The position numbers were made by a program, and so were the translations under genes. This document shows, in pieces, positions 51,419 to 59,840 of a stretch of DNA of 64,000 bases. This DNA comes from Culicoidibacter larvae (GTDB lineage: Bacteria; Bacillota_I; Bacilli_A; Culicoidibacterales; Culicoidibacteraceae). Below the pieces are notes generated by a model. That model saw only the letters and a list, made by a program, of their open reading frames with translations. It ran no database searches and was not told the DNA's origin. The DNA is taken from the NCBI RefSeq assembly GCF_005771635.1, contig NZ_VBWP01000006.1, forward strand, positions 1 through 64,000, written 5' to 3'. Positions within the stretch are counted from its first letter, which is position 1, and each line of letters begins with the position of its first letter.

Positions 51419-52699
51419 TTACTCTGCTAATGTTGTTGCAAGTTCTGCTTTAATAGCATTCCAAGTATCAGCAGGACTGATGTTCTCAGTCACCATTTTT
51501 TGCATATGGGTACCGATAACTTCTTGGATTGTTGCCATATTAGGATTACTCATTGCCGGGATTGCATTAGGAACTTGCTCTGCAAATTTTTTGTTAATTG
51601 GGTTTTCATCAAAATAACTTTGGAAAGTTGCATTTGTAGAAAGATCATCACGTGCTGGAATCAAGTCAGTCATTTTTAAGAAATCCAGATCATTTTGCTC
51701 AGTTAAAGTAAATGCCAGAAAATCCATCATACCGCTAATTTGTTCATCGCTTGCGCCTTGATAGAAGACAATACCTTTGGTATCCGCAAATGTGTATTGA
51801 CCGGCACCATCTTTAGTTGGTGGCATTGTAAAGTCATAATTAACACCAGCTTTTAAATCAGGGAATTTTTCCTTAATATTTGGTAACGCCCATGGTCCGG
51901 TTGCAAATCCGGCAGTTACTCCGCTTTCAGCAGCATCCGGAGTTTCAACAGTTAATAAACCATTTGATTTTTGACCGAGCGTAGCAATTAAAGTTAACGC
52001 ATCAATTGCTGCTGCATCATCAGCAACAAGGGTATTTCCTTCAATAAAAGCTTTCCCTTCACTCGCTGCTTCATAGTAGTTCATAAAATCGAACCAACGT
52101 TCCCACCAGTCAGCAGGACGTGAAATTTTATAGTCATACAATGCAAATTTATCTTGACCACTTGCAGCAATCTTATCAGCAATTGCATAAACTTCATCAT
52201 ATGTAGTTGGCATTTCATTAATACCTAATTCTTTCAACATGTCTACCCGCCACATGTTAAGCACTGGATTTGAGAATAATGGAACAACATATTGCTTACC
52301 GTCAATCTCCCAGCCTTTAATAACATCGCTCATATTACGTTGTTCAACTAAAGCTTTAAATTGAGCATTGTTTGATAAATCAAGAATTGCTTCACTATCA
52401 GCTAACTGAGCAGCAAAACCACGTTGAATGTTTTCAGATGCTACCGGTGCTTCACCACTGGCAATAGCATTCTGAATTCCTGCCTCTGAACTTGGTGATT
52501 CAGGCATTTGCTGAACCTCAATTTTCAAAGTAGGATTTGTCGCATTATAACTTTCGGCCATTTTGGTCCAAAATGCTAATTGCTGGTTGTTTGGCGCCGT
52601 CCAGAACGTAATGGTATCTGAGCTTGTATTCCCGCCACAAGCAGTCAATAAGGCTCCGAGAATCACGACAACCATCATTGTACTAAAAATCTTTTTCAT
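51419..52699 (-). CDS. Sugar ABC transporter substrate-binding lipoprotein
   Basis: This is a 426-residue extracellular binding protein of the cluster B sugar family. The signal peptide ends in lipobox LTAC, then ITFWTAPNNQQ starts the first lobe. The solute-binding signature region is VNYDFTMPPTKDGAGQYTFADTKGI. It is anchored to the membrane and hands sugar to the two permeases. The ATG at 52699, after AAGGAG, is preferred over a GTG three codons earlier. The strong promoter (52738-52765) carries two LacI/CcpA-type operators. Confidence 0.93.
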   Translation of the reverse strand: MKKIFSTMMVVVILGALLTACGGNTSSDTITFWTAPNNQQLAFWTKMAESYNATNPTLKIEVQQMPESPSSEAGIQNAIASGEAPVASENIQRGFAAQLADSEAILDLSNNAQFKALVEQRNMSDVIKGWEIDGKQYVVPLFSNPVLNMWRVDMLKELGINEMPTTYDEVYAIADKIAASGQDKFALYDYKISRPADWWERWFDFMNYYEAASEGKAFIEGNTLVADDAAAIDALTLIATLGQKSNGLLTVETPDAAESGVTAGFATGPWALPNIKEKFPDLKAGVNYDFTMPPTKDGAGQYTFADTKGIVFYQGASDEQISGMMDFLAFTLTEQNDLDFLKMTDLIPARDDLSTNATFQSYFDENPINKKFAEQVPNAIPAMSNPNMATIQEVIGTHMQKMVTENISPADTWNAIKAELATTLAE

Positions 52700-52718
52700 T
52701 TTGTTCACTCCTTATTTT

Positions 52719-52732
52719 TGGAAACGTTTACA
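52719..52732 (-). promoter_or_regulatory. cre-type operator downstream of sugar ABC promoter
   Basis: TGGAAACGTTTACA fits TGNAANCGNTNNCA at all fixed bases. It covers the region just after the transcription start. Confidence 0.7.
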
Positions 52733-52737
52733 ATTTA

Positions 52738-52765
52738 ATTATAAAACGTTTTCTTTTTTTGTCAA
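52738..52765 (-). promoter_or_regulatory. Promoter of sugar ABC operon
   Basis: TTGACA (52760-52765), a 16-base spacer, TATAAT (52738-52743) on the minus strand. A second palindrome AAAACGTTTT (52743-52752) sits in the spacer. Confidence 0.85.
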
Positions 52766-52803
52766 CATATTTTGATAAAATATGATAATAATTGATAAAA
52801 ATG

Positions 52804-54447
52804 TTAAAAATTTAGAACGCTTGTTGCAAAATCAGTCAATTCTGCTAAGCGCTTCTTACTTTCAATATTTGTGGCCCCTTGCACCGCAAAGTACAATTTA
52901 ATTTGTGGCTCAGTACCACTTGGGCGAATACAAAACCAAGAACCATCACTAAAATAAAACTTCAGCACCTGTGCTTTAGGAAGCGTCAATACTTGCTCCC
53001 TCGCCTCTGTTAACTGATACTGGCGCGATGTTTGATAATCATTTTTCATAACAATACCATTAGCTAAAAGCAGTTCTGCCGGTAACGCATCAAAAATCTG
53101 ATATATCTCCTGTACTCTTGCCGTTGACACCTGCAAATTCCATAAATCCTCAAGGTAAAAGCCAAACTCCGCGTAAAGCTGTTCAAGTCGATCAACCAAA
53201 GTGAACCCCTGCCGCTTGTAAAACGCCGCCATCTCAGCAACAACAGCACACATCTGAACGGCATCCTTGTCAAAAACGAAATCACCAAGCAAGTAGCCAA
53301 AACTCTCTTCATAACCAAAAACAAATTGCTTTGGATTTTCTTGATGGGCAAACGCACCAATATATTTAAAACCGGTTAAGGTCTCGTGAACAACCAGCCC
53401 GCCCTTGCGAGCAACGGCAGCCCCGAAATCCGAAGTAACAATCGTCTTGACCACAGTGCCATCATCTACACCATGTTGCAATAAATAATCAACCACTAGC
53501 GCGCCAAGCTGATTCCCGCTTAACAACTGGTAACTGCCTTGATATCGAACTCCGGCACCCAGCCGATCAGCATCCGGATCGGTAGTCAGCAACACATCCA
53601 GTTGCAGACGCTCGCCATATTCCAATAACTGTTCAAATGCCTGCGGATTCTCCGGATTCGCCGACTTCGTCGCCGAAAACTGCTCATCGCTTGGCATCTG
53701 CTCTGCAACATAAGTCACATTAGTAAAACCACACTCAGCAAAAACTCGTGGAACTATGCTGCCACCAGTCCCATGCTGCGGTGAGTAACCAATACTGACT
53801 TTGGCATAATCATCACGGTATTGCGGATGCAACAATCGCTCAACTTGCGCAATGTAGGCAGCCACACATGCCTCTGGCACCGGCTGCGCCGTTGTCTCAG
53901 CATATTGATACTCCTGCAACGTAGCGCCAACTGTCTCAATAAACGGCAGCAAGCTTTCTACTTCATCCGGCAATAACTGAGCACCGAAATTATTATATAG
54001 TTTATAGCCATTATACTCCTTAGGATTATGCGACGCAGTAATCATAATACCGGCATCAGCTTCTAAATACCGAACTGCAAATGACAATAACGGCGTTGGC
54101 ATTAAAATTTCAAAGCAAAATACCTCAATACCTTGCGCCATCAGTATTTGTGCACTCAAACTCGCAAATTCCTTTGACATATAGCGATTATCATAGGCAA
54201 TAACCACACGGCTTCCAGCCGAGTTAGCTAGTAACCACTTAGCAACACCCAAAGTTAATTTGGATACCGTGAATCGGTTCAACCGATTCGGACCAATACC
54301 AATTAACCCGCGGGCACCACCGGTGCCAAAACCGAGCTCGCCGGCAAATGCATCAATCAGTTCAGCCTCACTGTACTGATTGATTTGACTTTTCTCCTCA
54401 GTAGTTAGCAGCTCAGCATTTTTCCAAATTTCAATTTCATTGTTCAT
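52804..54447 (-). CDS. Phosphoglucomutase/phosphomannomutase
   Basis: This 547-residue alpha-D-phosphohexomutase interconverts hexose-1- and hexose-6-phosphates. The phosphoserine is S139 in ITASHNPKEYNGYK. The Mg loop is TTDPDADRLG. The sugar-binding loop is GYEESFGYLLGD. The phosphate-binding C-terminal loop is CIRPSGTEPQIKLYF. The length matches PgcA-type enzymes of Bacillota. Its ATG overlaps the end of the DUF1861 gene by 11 bases, so it is part of the GH130 operon and likely serves the sugar-1-phosphate made there. Confidence 0.93.
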   Translation of the reverse strand: MNNEIEIWKNAELLTTEEKSQINQYSEAELIDAFAGELGFGTGGARGLIGIGPNRLNRFTVSKLTLGVAKWLLANSAGSRVVIAYDNRYMSKEFASLSAQILMAQGIEVFCFEILMPTPLLSFAVRYLEADAGIMITASHNPKEYNGYKLYNNFGAQLLPDEVESLLPFIETVGATLQEYQYAETTAQPVPEACVAAYIAQVERLLHPQYRDDYAKVSIGYSPQHGTGGSIVPRVFAECGFTNVTYVAEQMPSDEQFSATKSANPENPQAFEQLLEYGERLQLDVLLTTDPDADRLGAGVRYQGSYQLLSGNQLGALVVDYLLQHGVDDGTVVKTIVTSDFGAAVARKGGLVVHETLTGFKYIGAFAHQENPKQFVFGYEESFGYLLGDFVFDKDAVQMCAVVAEMAAFYKRQGFTLVDRLEQLYAEFGFYLEDLWNLQVSTARVQEIYQIFDALPAELLLANGIVMKNDYQTSRQYQLTEAREQVLTLPKAQVLKFYFSDGSWFCIRPSGTEPQIKLYFAVQGATNIESKKRLAELTDFATSVLNF

Positions 54448-55366
54448 TCGTCAATCGCCCCTTTACAAAAGGGTCACTGATAATAACCCGGCCGGCTTCA
54501 GCATCGCTCAAACCGCAATACACCTGCATGACACCATCAAACAAATGCATGCCGCCTGGGAAAACAACATCAATTAAATCCGGCCGCTTGCTTGCTCCGG
54601 CAGGTAAATCAGAACGCTCAAAAATCATTTTTACATTGCTCACTGTCATAGTTGTAAAATCAAATACGAAAGTAAATGGGTAATAATGACGTTCGCCCTG
54701 CTCACCAAAACATGCACAATGACCTAACACCGCAATTGAAGTGTCACCAAGAAAGTGAGCATCATTAACGCCACCCCATTCATCGGCAACAAACAAACCA
54801 TCAATAAGTGGCGCCTGGGCAACCAAATCAGCACTCAACTCATGCCAATCAGTAATTGTCACAAATCCAATTTGACCACGACCACCATACTCGCCTTGCG
54901 GCCGGGTAAACACACCAATGCGCGCACCCAAGTCAACAAAGCGAATATCTTTCATTCCATTAGGCCCTACAAACAATGGCTTCAAATCAGCAAGCGACGC
55001 CCCGCCATAAACAACCGTCCGCCACCAAAGCGCACCCGGTTGCTGAGGGTGTTCAAAAATCTCAACCCCGCCCAAAATCAATTGGTCGCGAACCACATGC
55101 ACAAACGGATCCTGTAGCCTAAATTCCGGCGCATCACTCACTAAAGTACAAACCGTGTCATTGACCTCAAAGAAACGAACGGTCGAGTCTTCGCTATCAC
55201 GGGGCTCAACTCGCCCGGCAAGCAACTGACGGCCACCATCGATAAACGGCTTGCTGATATTATACACATCAAAACCGTCGACACCAATAAATTGCAGTTT
55301 ATCAGCAGTTATAGAAAAATTATTTTTACGATACTCATCACGTAGTTCCAAGCATGTCTTTATCAT
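54437..55366 (-). CDS. DUF1861 family protein (beta-propeller glycosidase-like)
   Basis: This 309-residue protein is of the DUF1861 group, related in shape to five-bladed beta-propeller glycosidases. The recurring blocks are GVDGFDVYNISKPF, LAGRVEPRDSEDS, LQDPFVHV, LGGVEIFEH, GPNGMKDIRFVDLG, GVFTRPQGEYGGRGQIGF, EWGGVNDAHFL, VLGHCA and SKRPDLIDVVFPGG. Its activity was not established here and a catalytic Asp/Glu cannot be assigned safely. It lies between the GH130 and phosphohexomutase genes (12-base gap and 11-base overlap), so it acts on the same substrate or a product of it (inference). Confidence 0.85.
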   Translation of the reverse strand: MIKTCLELRDEYRKNNFSITADKLQFIGVDGFDVYNISKPFIDGGRQLLAGRVEPRDSEDSTVRFFEVNDTVCTLVSDAPEFRLQDPFVHVVRDQLILGGVEIFEHPQQPGALWWRTVVYGGASLADLKPLFVGPNGMKDIRFVDLGARIGVFTRPQGEYGGRGQIGFVTITDWHELSADLVAQAPLIDGLFVADEWGGVNDAHFLGDTSIAVLGHCACFGEQGERHYYPFTFVFDFTTMTVSNVKMIFERSDLPAGASKRPDLIDVVFPGGMHLFDGVMQVYCGLSDAEAGRVIISDPFVKGRLTNEQ

Positions 55367-55378
55367 AATATCCGTCCT

Positions 55379-56458
55379 TTATACACCTAGTTCGGCAAAC
55401 AAGTCATCAAGCTTGATTGTTGCCAGTGCCATATTTTCATCAGCAACACCATAATACACATACAGCATATCATCTTGAAGGTAACCACCACAAGTAAATA
55501 CTACCCCGCCAAAGAATCCGGCAGTTTCATATTCAAGTTCTGGTTCCAGAATTGGTTTCTCGCTCTTAGCAATAATTTTCAGCGGATCATTTTTATCCAA
55601 TAAAAATGCCCCTAAGCAATATCGATTGCTGATATCTGCGGCATGGTAAATGAACAACCAGCCCTTTTCAGTTTCGATTGGATGGAAACCACCGCCGATT
55701 CGGCCGGTTTCCCAACCGTCTTTCTGCACACTATAGAAAAACTTTTGATTGCCCCAGTGCAACATATCGTTTGACTCTGCCAGCCAGATGTTTGGCGTAC
55801 CGATGCCTTCCGGTGCCGGACGGTTGAATGCTAAATATTTACCATTCACTTTTCGCGGGAAGAAACAAACATTGCGATTCTCCGGTGCAAATATCAATCC
55901 ATGTTTTTCATAAGTAACAAAGTCTTTAGTGGTCGCTAACATTGTCGCAACTCCTAAAGGTGATACTGCTGTATAGTTAATATAGTAAATACCATCTAAG
56001 TAAGTCAGCCGTGGATCTTCACAACCCCAAGCTTCATATTCAGTAGTAGGTTCAATAAATGGCTTTTCTTCAATATCAAAATGAATACCATCTTTACTAC
56101 GAGCAACCCGTAAATGTGAAAGTGATGAAAGATATACGACTGCAAGACCATCACGTGCGCTAGGTGCTTCAACAACCCGAGGATCATCAAAGTTATATCC
56201 TGCCGCTTTTAATTCTGGAACATTTAGGTCTTTACGCACCATTTGATATACACCATCAACTGGTTCATACACCGGTACCGATAAAACATTGGCATCATCA
56301 TTAATAAACTTCTCGGCAACGCGAATCAAAAGTACAGTTTCATCACCAACTTGAGCTGCTGCGGAGTTGAAAGCACAGATTACCTCAGTATCAGGGCGAC
56401 TAGGCTTTACATCATCAATTGTAATAATTGGATTTTCAGGGATTCTGTTCAAAGACAT
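55379..56458 (-). CDS. GH130-family glycoside phosphorylase/hydrolase
   Basis: This is a 359-residue five-bladed beta-propeller of GH130, a family of mannoside phosphorylases and hydrolases. The catalytic acid is D148 in WGCEDPR. The other family blocks are INYTAV, FFPRKVNGKYLAFNRPAP, GGGFHPIETEKGWLFIYHAAD and RYCLGAFLLDKNDPLKII. Phosphorylases of the family make alpha-mannose-1-phosphate; hydrolases act on beta-1,2-mannosides. A phosphohexomutase in the same operon favours a phosphorylase (inference). It is the first gene of the operon under a TTGAAA-17-TAAAAT promoter with an AAAACGTTTT operator. Confidence 0.9.
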   Translation of the reverse strand: MSLNRIPENPIITIDDVKPSRPDTEVICAFNSAAAQVGDETVLLIRVAEKFINDDANVLSVPVYEPVDGVYQMVRKDLNVPELKAAGYNFDDPRVVEAPSARDGLAVVYLSSLSHLRVARSKDGIHFDIEEKPFIEPTTEYEAWGCEDPRLTYLDGIYYINYTAVSPLGVATMLATTKDFVTYEKHGLIFAPENRNVCFFPRKVNGKYLAFNRPAPEGIGTPNIWLAESNDMLHWGNQKFFYSVQKDGWETGRIGGGFHPIETEKGWLFIYHAADISNRYCLGAFLLDKNDPLKIIAKSEKPILEPELEYETAGFFGGVVFTCGGYLQDDMLYVYYGVADENMALATIKLDDLFAELGV

Positions 56459-56475
56459 TATAAATCCACCTTTCT

Positions 56476-56485
56476 AAAACGTTTT
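56476..56485 (-). promoter_or_regulatory. LacI/CcpA-type operator of GH130 operon
   Basis: The palindrome AAAACGTTTT (56476-56485), within TGAAAACGTTTTAG, lies seven bases after the -10 box, the same geometry as at spoVG and the sugar ABC operon. Confidence 0.6.
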
Positions 56486-56492
56486 CAATCAA

Positions 56493-56521
56493 ATTTTATC
56501 ATTTATTTTCATTAATTTCAA
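56493..56521 (-). promoter_or_regulatory. Promoter of GH130-DUF1861-mutase operon
   Basis: TTGAAA (56516-56521), a 17-base spacer, TAAAAT (56493-56498) on the minus strand. Confidence 0.7.
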
Positions 56522-56546
56522 TCTATAAATGATAATTAATAAAAAA

Positions 56547-56575
56547 ATAAGCCATTTTATGAAAAAATGGCTTAT
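56547..56575 (-). terminator. Terminator of AraC/GyrI gene
   Basis: A 12-bp stem (56547-56558 with 56564-56575) is followed by a U-run on the minus strand. Confidence 0.85.
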
Positions 56576-56616
56576 CCTGTTTCAATTAATAAAAGTATAT
56601 CTTGATTTAATCACTA

Positions 56617-57537
56617 TCATTGTGCTGATGGCGGTTTAATCGGCACTATGTAATCAATTGCTACTCGCTTCCCTTGATTGAGTGGCTTACTATAACGCTC
56701 ATGTGTATACACTTCACACCAATAAAAATGCGCATGATCAATTTCCCTGTCAGTTTTCTCAACAGCTTCAGTAATCAGTAAATAGGCGGATTCAAGAATC
56801 TCCCCTAAATTATTACCTTCAATCTGTATTTGCACAGTCAACCCCTTTGGTATCTGCTTCACAAATAATCCTTCCGGTATTTCTGTATCAGGCTTTACAA
56901 AATCACCAATAATAATGTTGAAGTGCAACATGTCTTTAAAGTTATACATCAATCCTATACCATCATTAGCAGCAATATCATCGCAACATTTGGAATCAGC
57001 TAATGTATTTAATTTTGGAATTGTATCACTCTCAAAAAAATCACGCCATACCTTACCGCCGTCTTGAAATGAGGTTTCCTGATGCAACCCTACCATTAAA
57101 CGCTCGGGTACTTCTTTATAAATAATCTTCTTTACTTCCGCCATTATTCGCTTACCTCCAATAAATCTCATATCTGAGAAATTAATTGAAAAATACTCAT
57201 TTAGCTCAGCAGTGCTTTTCTTTGCTTCAGTTGGCGTAATACCATGATGTTCCTTGAACGCCCGGGTAAATGCCGAATGTGACTGAAAGCCATATTTTAA
57301 AGCCGCATCCAGTGCAGAAATATCACTATTCCGCAAGTCATATCCAGCTAAGGTCAAACGGCGCTTTCGTACATAATCAGACATACTTACTCCCGATACA
57401 AAGATAAATATCCGCTGAAACAATGACGCCGGACTTAAAGTAATTTTTGATATTTCATTGTAATCAATCTCGGATCCATTAATGATACATGTTTCAAGAT
57501 AAAGAATAACTTCATCAAATGCTTTACTGCTTTTCAT
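56617..57537 (-). CDS. AraC-family regulator with GyrI-like effector domain
   Basis: This 306-residue regulator has an N-terminal AraC HTH pair (about 10-110; ALDAALKYGFQSHSAFTRAFKEHHGITPTEAKK) and a C-terminal GyrI-like small-molecule-binding domain (from about 150, YKEVPERLMVGLHQETSF to DHAHFYWCEVYTHERYSK). This order is seen in Rob/BltR-like multidrug or stress regulators. GGGAGG before the ATG at 57537 sets the start, five codons inside the open frame. No obvious target gene is adjacent, and it may control itself or the GH130 operon. Positions 57538-57705 hold a TATGTTA/TAACATA dyad (57642-57664) but no gene. Confidence 0.88.
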   Translation of the reverse strand: MKSSKAFDEVILYLETCIINGSEIDYNEISKITLSPASLFQRIFIFVSGVSMSDYVRKRRLTLAGYDLRNSDISALDAALKYGFQSHSAFTRAFKEHHGITPTEAKKSTAELNEYFSINFSDMRFIGGKRIMAEVKKIIYKEVPERLMVGLHQETSFQDGGKVWRDFFESDTIPKLNTLADSKCCDDIAANDGIGLMYNFKDMLHFNIIIGDFVKPDTEIPEGLFVKQIPKGLTVQIQIEGNNLGEILESAYLLITEAVEKTDREIDHAHFYWCEVYTHERYSKPLNQGKRVAIDYIVPIKPPSAQ

Positions 57538-57705
57538 ATAAATACCTCCCATACATAATATTCTAAAGGATTTATAAAACTTTACTTGACATTAGGTGTA
57601 CAAATTTCGCACAAATACGAACTCACCCCTACTGATAGCCATATGTTATATGAATTCTAACATAACCAGTAAATAAATCAAAATTATGATGGGAGGCTTT
57701 GTAGT

Positions 57706-58899
57706 TTATTCAGTTTCCTCCAATAACGTCTTTTTTTCAAAACGTTTGAAGAATGGCAAATAAATCAAGACACTTACGATAACTAAAACAAGTTGTAAGA
57801 TAATCCCGCTTACCCCGGAAACCAACCAGCCGCTTAAAAAGACTGGCGTAATCCAGGGAATAAATACACCGCTGGTCAATTGTACCAAACCAAAGTACAT
57901 CACCAAATAGCTGATAAGCGCACATATCGGCGTTGCAATCAGCCACGGAATAAATAACAACGGATTCAATACAATCGGTAATCCAAAAATAACTGGTTCA
58001 TTGATATTAAACAGTCCTGCCGGAAGCACCCCAAAGCCAAATTGTTGCAAACGTTTCGAACGCGAGGTTAATAAAAGTAATACCAGTGGCAAGGTTGATC
58101 CTGAACCACCCATCTGTAAAAATACTTCCTTAAACTGTTTAGTAATAATGAATACCGGCTCCATACCTTGCATTCCGAGTTGCAGATTCTCTAGCGATAA
58201 ACTATACCAAAGCGGATCAGCAATCATGCTAATAACCGTATTGCCATGAATACCAAAGAACCACAACAACTGGCCAAATCCCTCTAGGAGAATGAAAACA
58301 ACAATATTATTGCCAACGAGATAGAGACTTTGTTGCAAAACCCCGAGCCCAAATGCTGGCGCCCACGCCAGCGTTTGGGCCAAAAATTTATACAAAAGAA
58401 AAAACAGCAACAGCAATAATACATAAAGCAGCAAATCAAGAATTGTCCCCCAGACTCCTGGCGGAATAACTGTATTTGGTAATTTTACTTCAAGCTTTTT
58501 ACGAATCAGTTGTAAACCTTGAAATAGCTTAGTTGCTAATATTGCCAGCAGCACTGCGATAATCAATTGGTTAACCATGTAGTTAGGGTACATGAAAATA
58601 AGATACGCACTGCCGCTGATTAGCATTGCCGGTAAAAATTCTAAATCCAGGCTGCGACTATAATAGTAGACAACCCCAAGACAGGCAATAATATTAATGC
58701 CGGCGCTGATTAGGATAATGATTTCTTGGTAGAATGGAATAAGTTCGCTGAGCAACGGGGTTAAGATTACCAGTAAGGAATATATAACCAAACCGGGAGT
58801 CAGCTTGATAAACATATCTTTGATTGCAATCAGCGCTTTATTGTTTTGAATATATTGACTGATTGGCAAGACTAGATTCTCAATTTTCTGTATGACCAT
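57706..58899 (-). CDS. PTS cellobiose/lactose-type IIC permease
   Basis: This is a IIC transporter of about 397 residues with roughly ten helices. FGIHGNTVISMIADPLW, GGSGSTLPLVLLLL, LPAGLFNINEPVIFGLPIVLNP and FIPWITPVF are the conserved sugar-binding and gating loops of the Lac/cellobiose family. It lies after rpiR and GH1, so the likely sugars are beta-glucosides phosphorylated during entry. IIA and IIB are missing nearby. The start is odd. The best ATG (58899) has only GAGG two bases away or AGG twelve away, and a TTG at 58911 is the alternative. Confidence 0.9.
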   Translation of the reverse strand: MVIQKIENLVLPISQYIQNNKALIAIKDMFIKLTPGLVIYSLLVILTPLLSELIPFYQEIIILISAGINIIACLGVVYYYSRSLDLEFLPAMLISGSAYLIFMYPNYMVNQLIIAVLLAILATKLFQGLQLIRKKLEVKLPNTVIPPGVWGTILDLLLYVLLLLLFFLLYKFLAQTLAWAPAFGLGVLQQSLYLVGNNIVVFILLEGFGQLLWFFGIHGNTVISMIADPLWYSLSLENLQLGMQGMEPVFIITKQFKEVFLQMGGSGSTLPLVLLLLTSRSKRLQQFGFGVLPAGLFNINEPVIFGLPIVLNPLLFIPWLIATPICALISYLVMYFGLVQLTSGVFIPWITPVFLSGWLVSGVSGIILQLVLVIVSVLIYLPFFKRFEKKTLLEETE

Positions 58900-58917
58900 C
58901 ACCTCATTCAACCTATT

Positions 58918-59025
58918 GAAAAGCGCTCGCTATCTATGCAAATAATAAAAATTTGCTCACTCACGTATGTCTATATACGCTCCCTCCCAAATTTTCATTA
59001 TTTCCTACAATATCAATCGCTTTCA
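58918..59025. repeat. 108-bp palindromic intergenic repeat, copy C
   Basis: Arms 58918-58955 and 58988-59025 surround a 32-base centre (58956-58987) that differs from copy A at only three bases. The inner arm sequence (AAATAATAAAAATTTG) is unlike A and B but still pairs with its partner. It lies between rpiR and the PTS IIC gene. Confidence 0.85.
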
Positions 59026-59041
59026 AATAGCTTGTGCTACG

Positions 59042-59716
59042 TTATAACTCTTTCAAGTTAATGAGAATTTTTTGGATGATGACAAAAATCGGAAAAAGAT
59101 TTTCACGATCGAATGAGTTTTGGCTGCGGTATTCACTAAAGTCAAAACCGATTGCCGCCTGAGCTGTTTGCGCCAAAGTTGAATCAAGTTTAGTAATCGC
59201 AAATGATTCTTGGGTTAATTCTTGCATTGCCGTGCTCAAAATATCATTTTCACCTGAGTTGCTGATACAAACTAATAAATCACGATCATGCAATAATTTT
59301 TTTAATTCCGCAAATTCATATTCGTCATGAACCGCATAAGCAAAATACCCCAGATTAATGAGCTGCCGCGCAAGATAACTAGATGCAATCCGTGTTGCCT
59401 GGGTTGAAAGAATAATAATTCGTTCACTGACGATAATCATGCGCAATATTTGTTGTAATTGCGAAACATCAATTGTCTGAAATAATTCGTCAACCTGGAC
59501 CGATAACAATTCTTGTTCATCGTGCTGTTCATTAATTTCCATTGCATACTTTAAATGCGAAAATGAGCGATAACCAAGTTTGTTGCAAACCCGGTAAATC
59601 GCTGAACGACTGACAAATAGCTCCTTGGCAATCTGCTCTGCTGATTTGTTATTGATATCACTATGCAGCAAGAAACGTGCAATCATCGCTTCGTTTTTAT
59701 TTAAATCCTTTTTCAT
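59042..59716 (-). CDS. RpiR-family transcriptional regulator
   Basis: This 224-residue RpiR/MurR regulator has an N-terminal HTH (SAEQIAKELFVSRSAIYRVCNKLGYRSFSHLKYAM) and a SIS domain (about 100-215; IILSTQATRIASSYLARQLINLGYF, VCISNSGENDIL) that binds phosphosugars. It is placed between the GH1 and IIC genes, so it probably senses the phosphorylated beta-glucoside and controls this locus. Paired GGAC-N4-GTCM sites upstream of GH1 are candidate operators. The frame opens at a TTG (59746), and the ATG at 59716 is chosen although its RBS is weak. Confidence 0.85.
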   Translation of the reverse strand: MKKDLNKNEAMIARFLLHSDINNKSAEQIAKELFVSRSAIYRVCNKLGYRSFSHLKYAMEINEQHDEQELLSVQVDELFQTIDVSQLQQILRMIIVSERIIILSTQATRIASSYLARQLINLGYFAYAVHDEYEFAELKKLLHDRDLLVCISNSGENDILSTAMQELTQESFAITKLDSTLAQTAQAAIGFDFSEYRSQNSFDRENLFPIFVIIQKILINLKEL

Positions 59717-59840
59717 TTTGTCAAAGCCCACTTTCTGTCTCGGCAATATCTATGATACGCTCGTAAACGTTCCACTTTTATTAAGCATACCACAAACATC
59801 GCCAAGCAGAAATATTATTTATATTATTCGAACCCTGCTT

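Noticed and set aside
59762-59785. Possible cre site (GGAACGTTTACGA) upstream of rpiR
   Set aside because: It lacks one base of the AAACG core and the final CA, so it falls short of the consensus met at 22205 and 52719.
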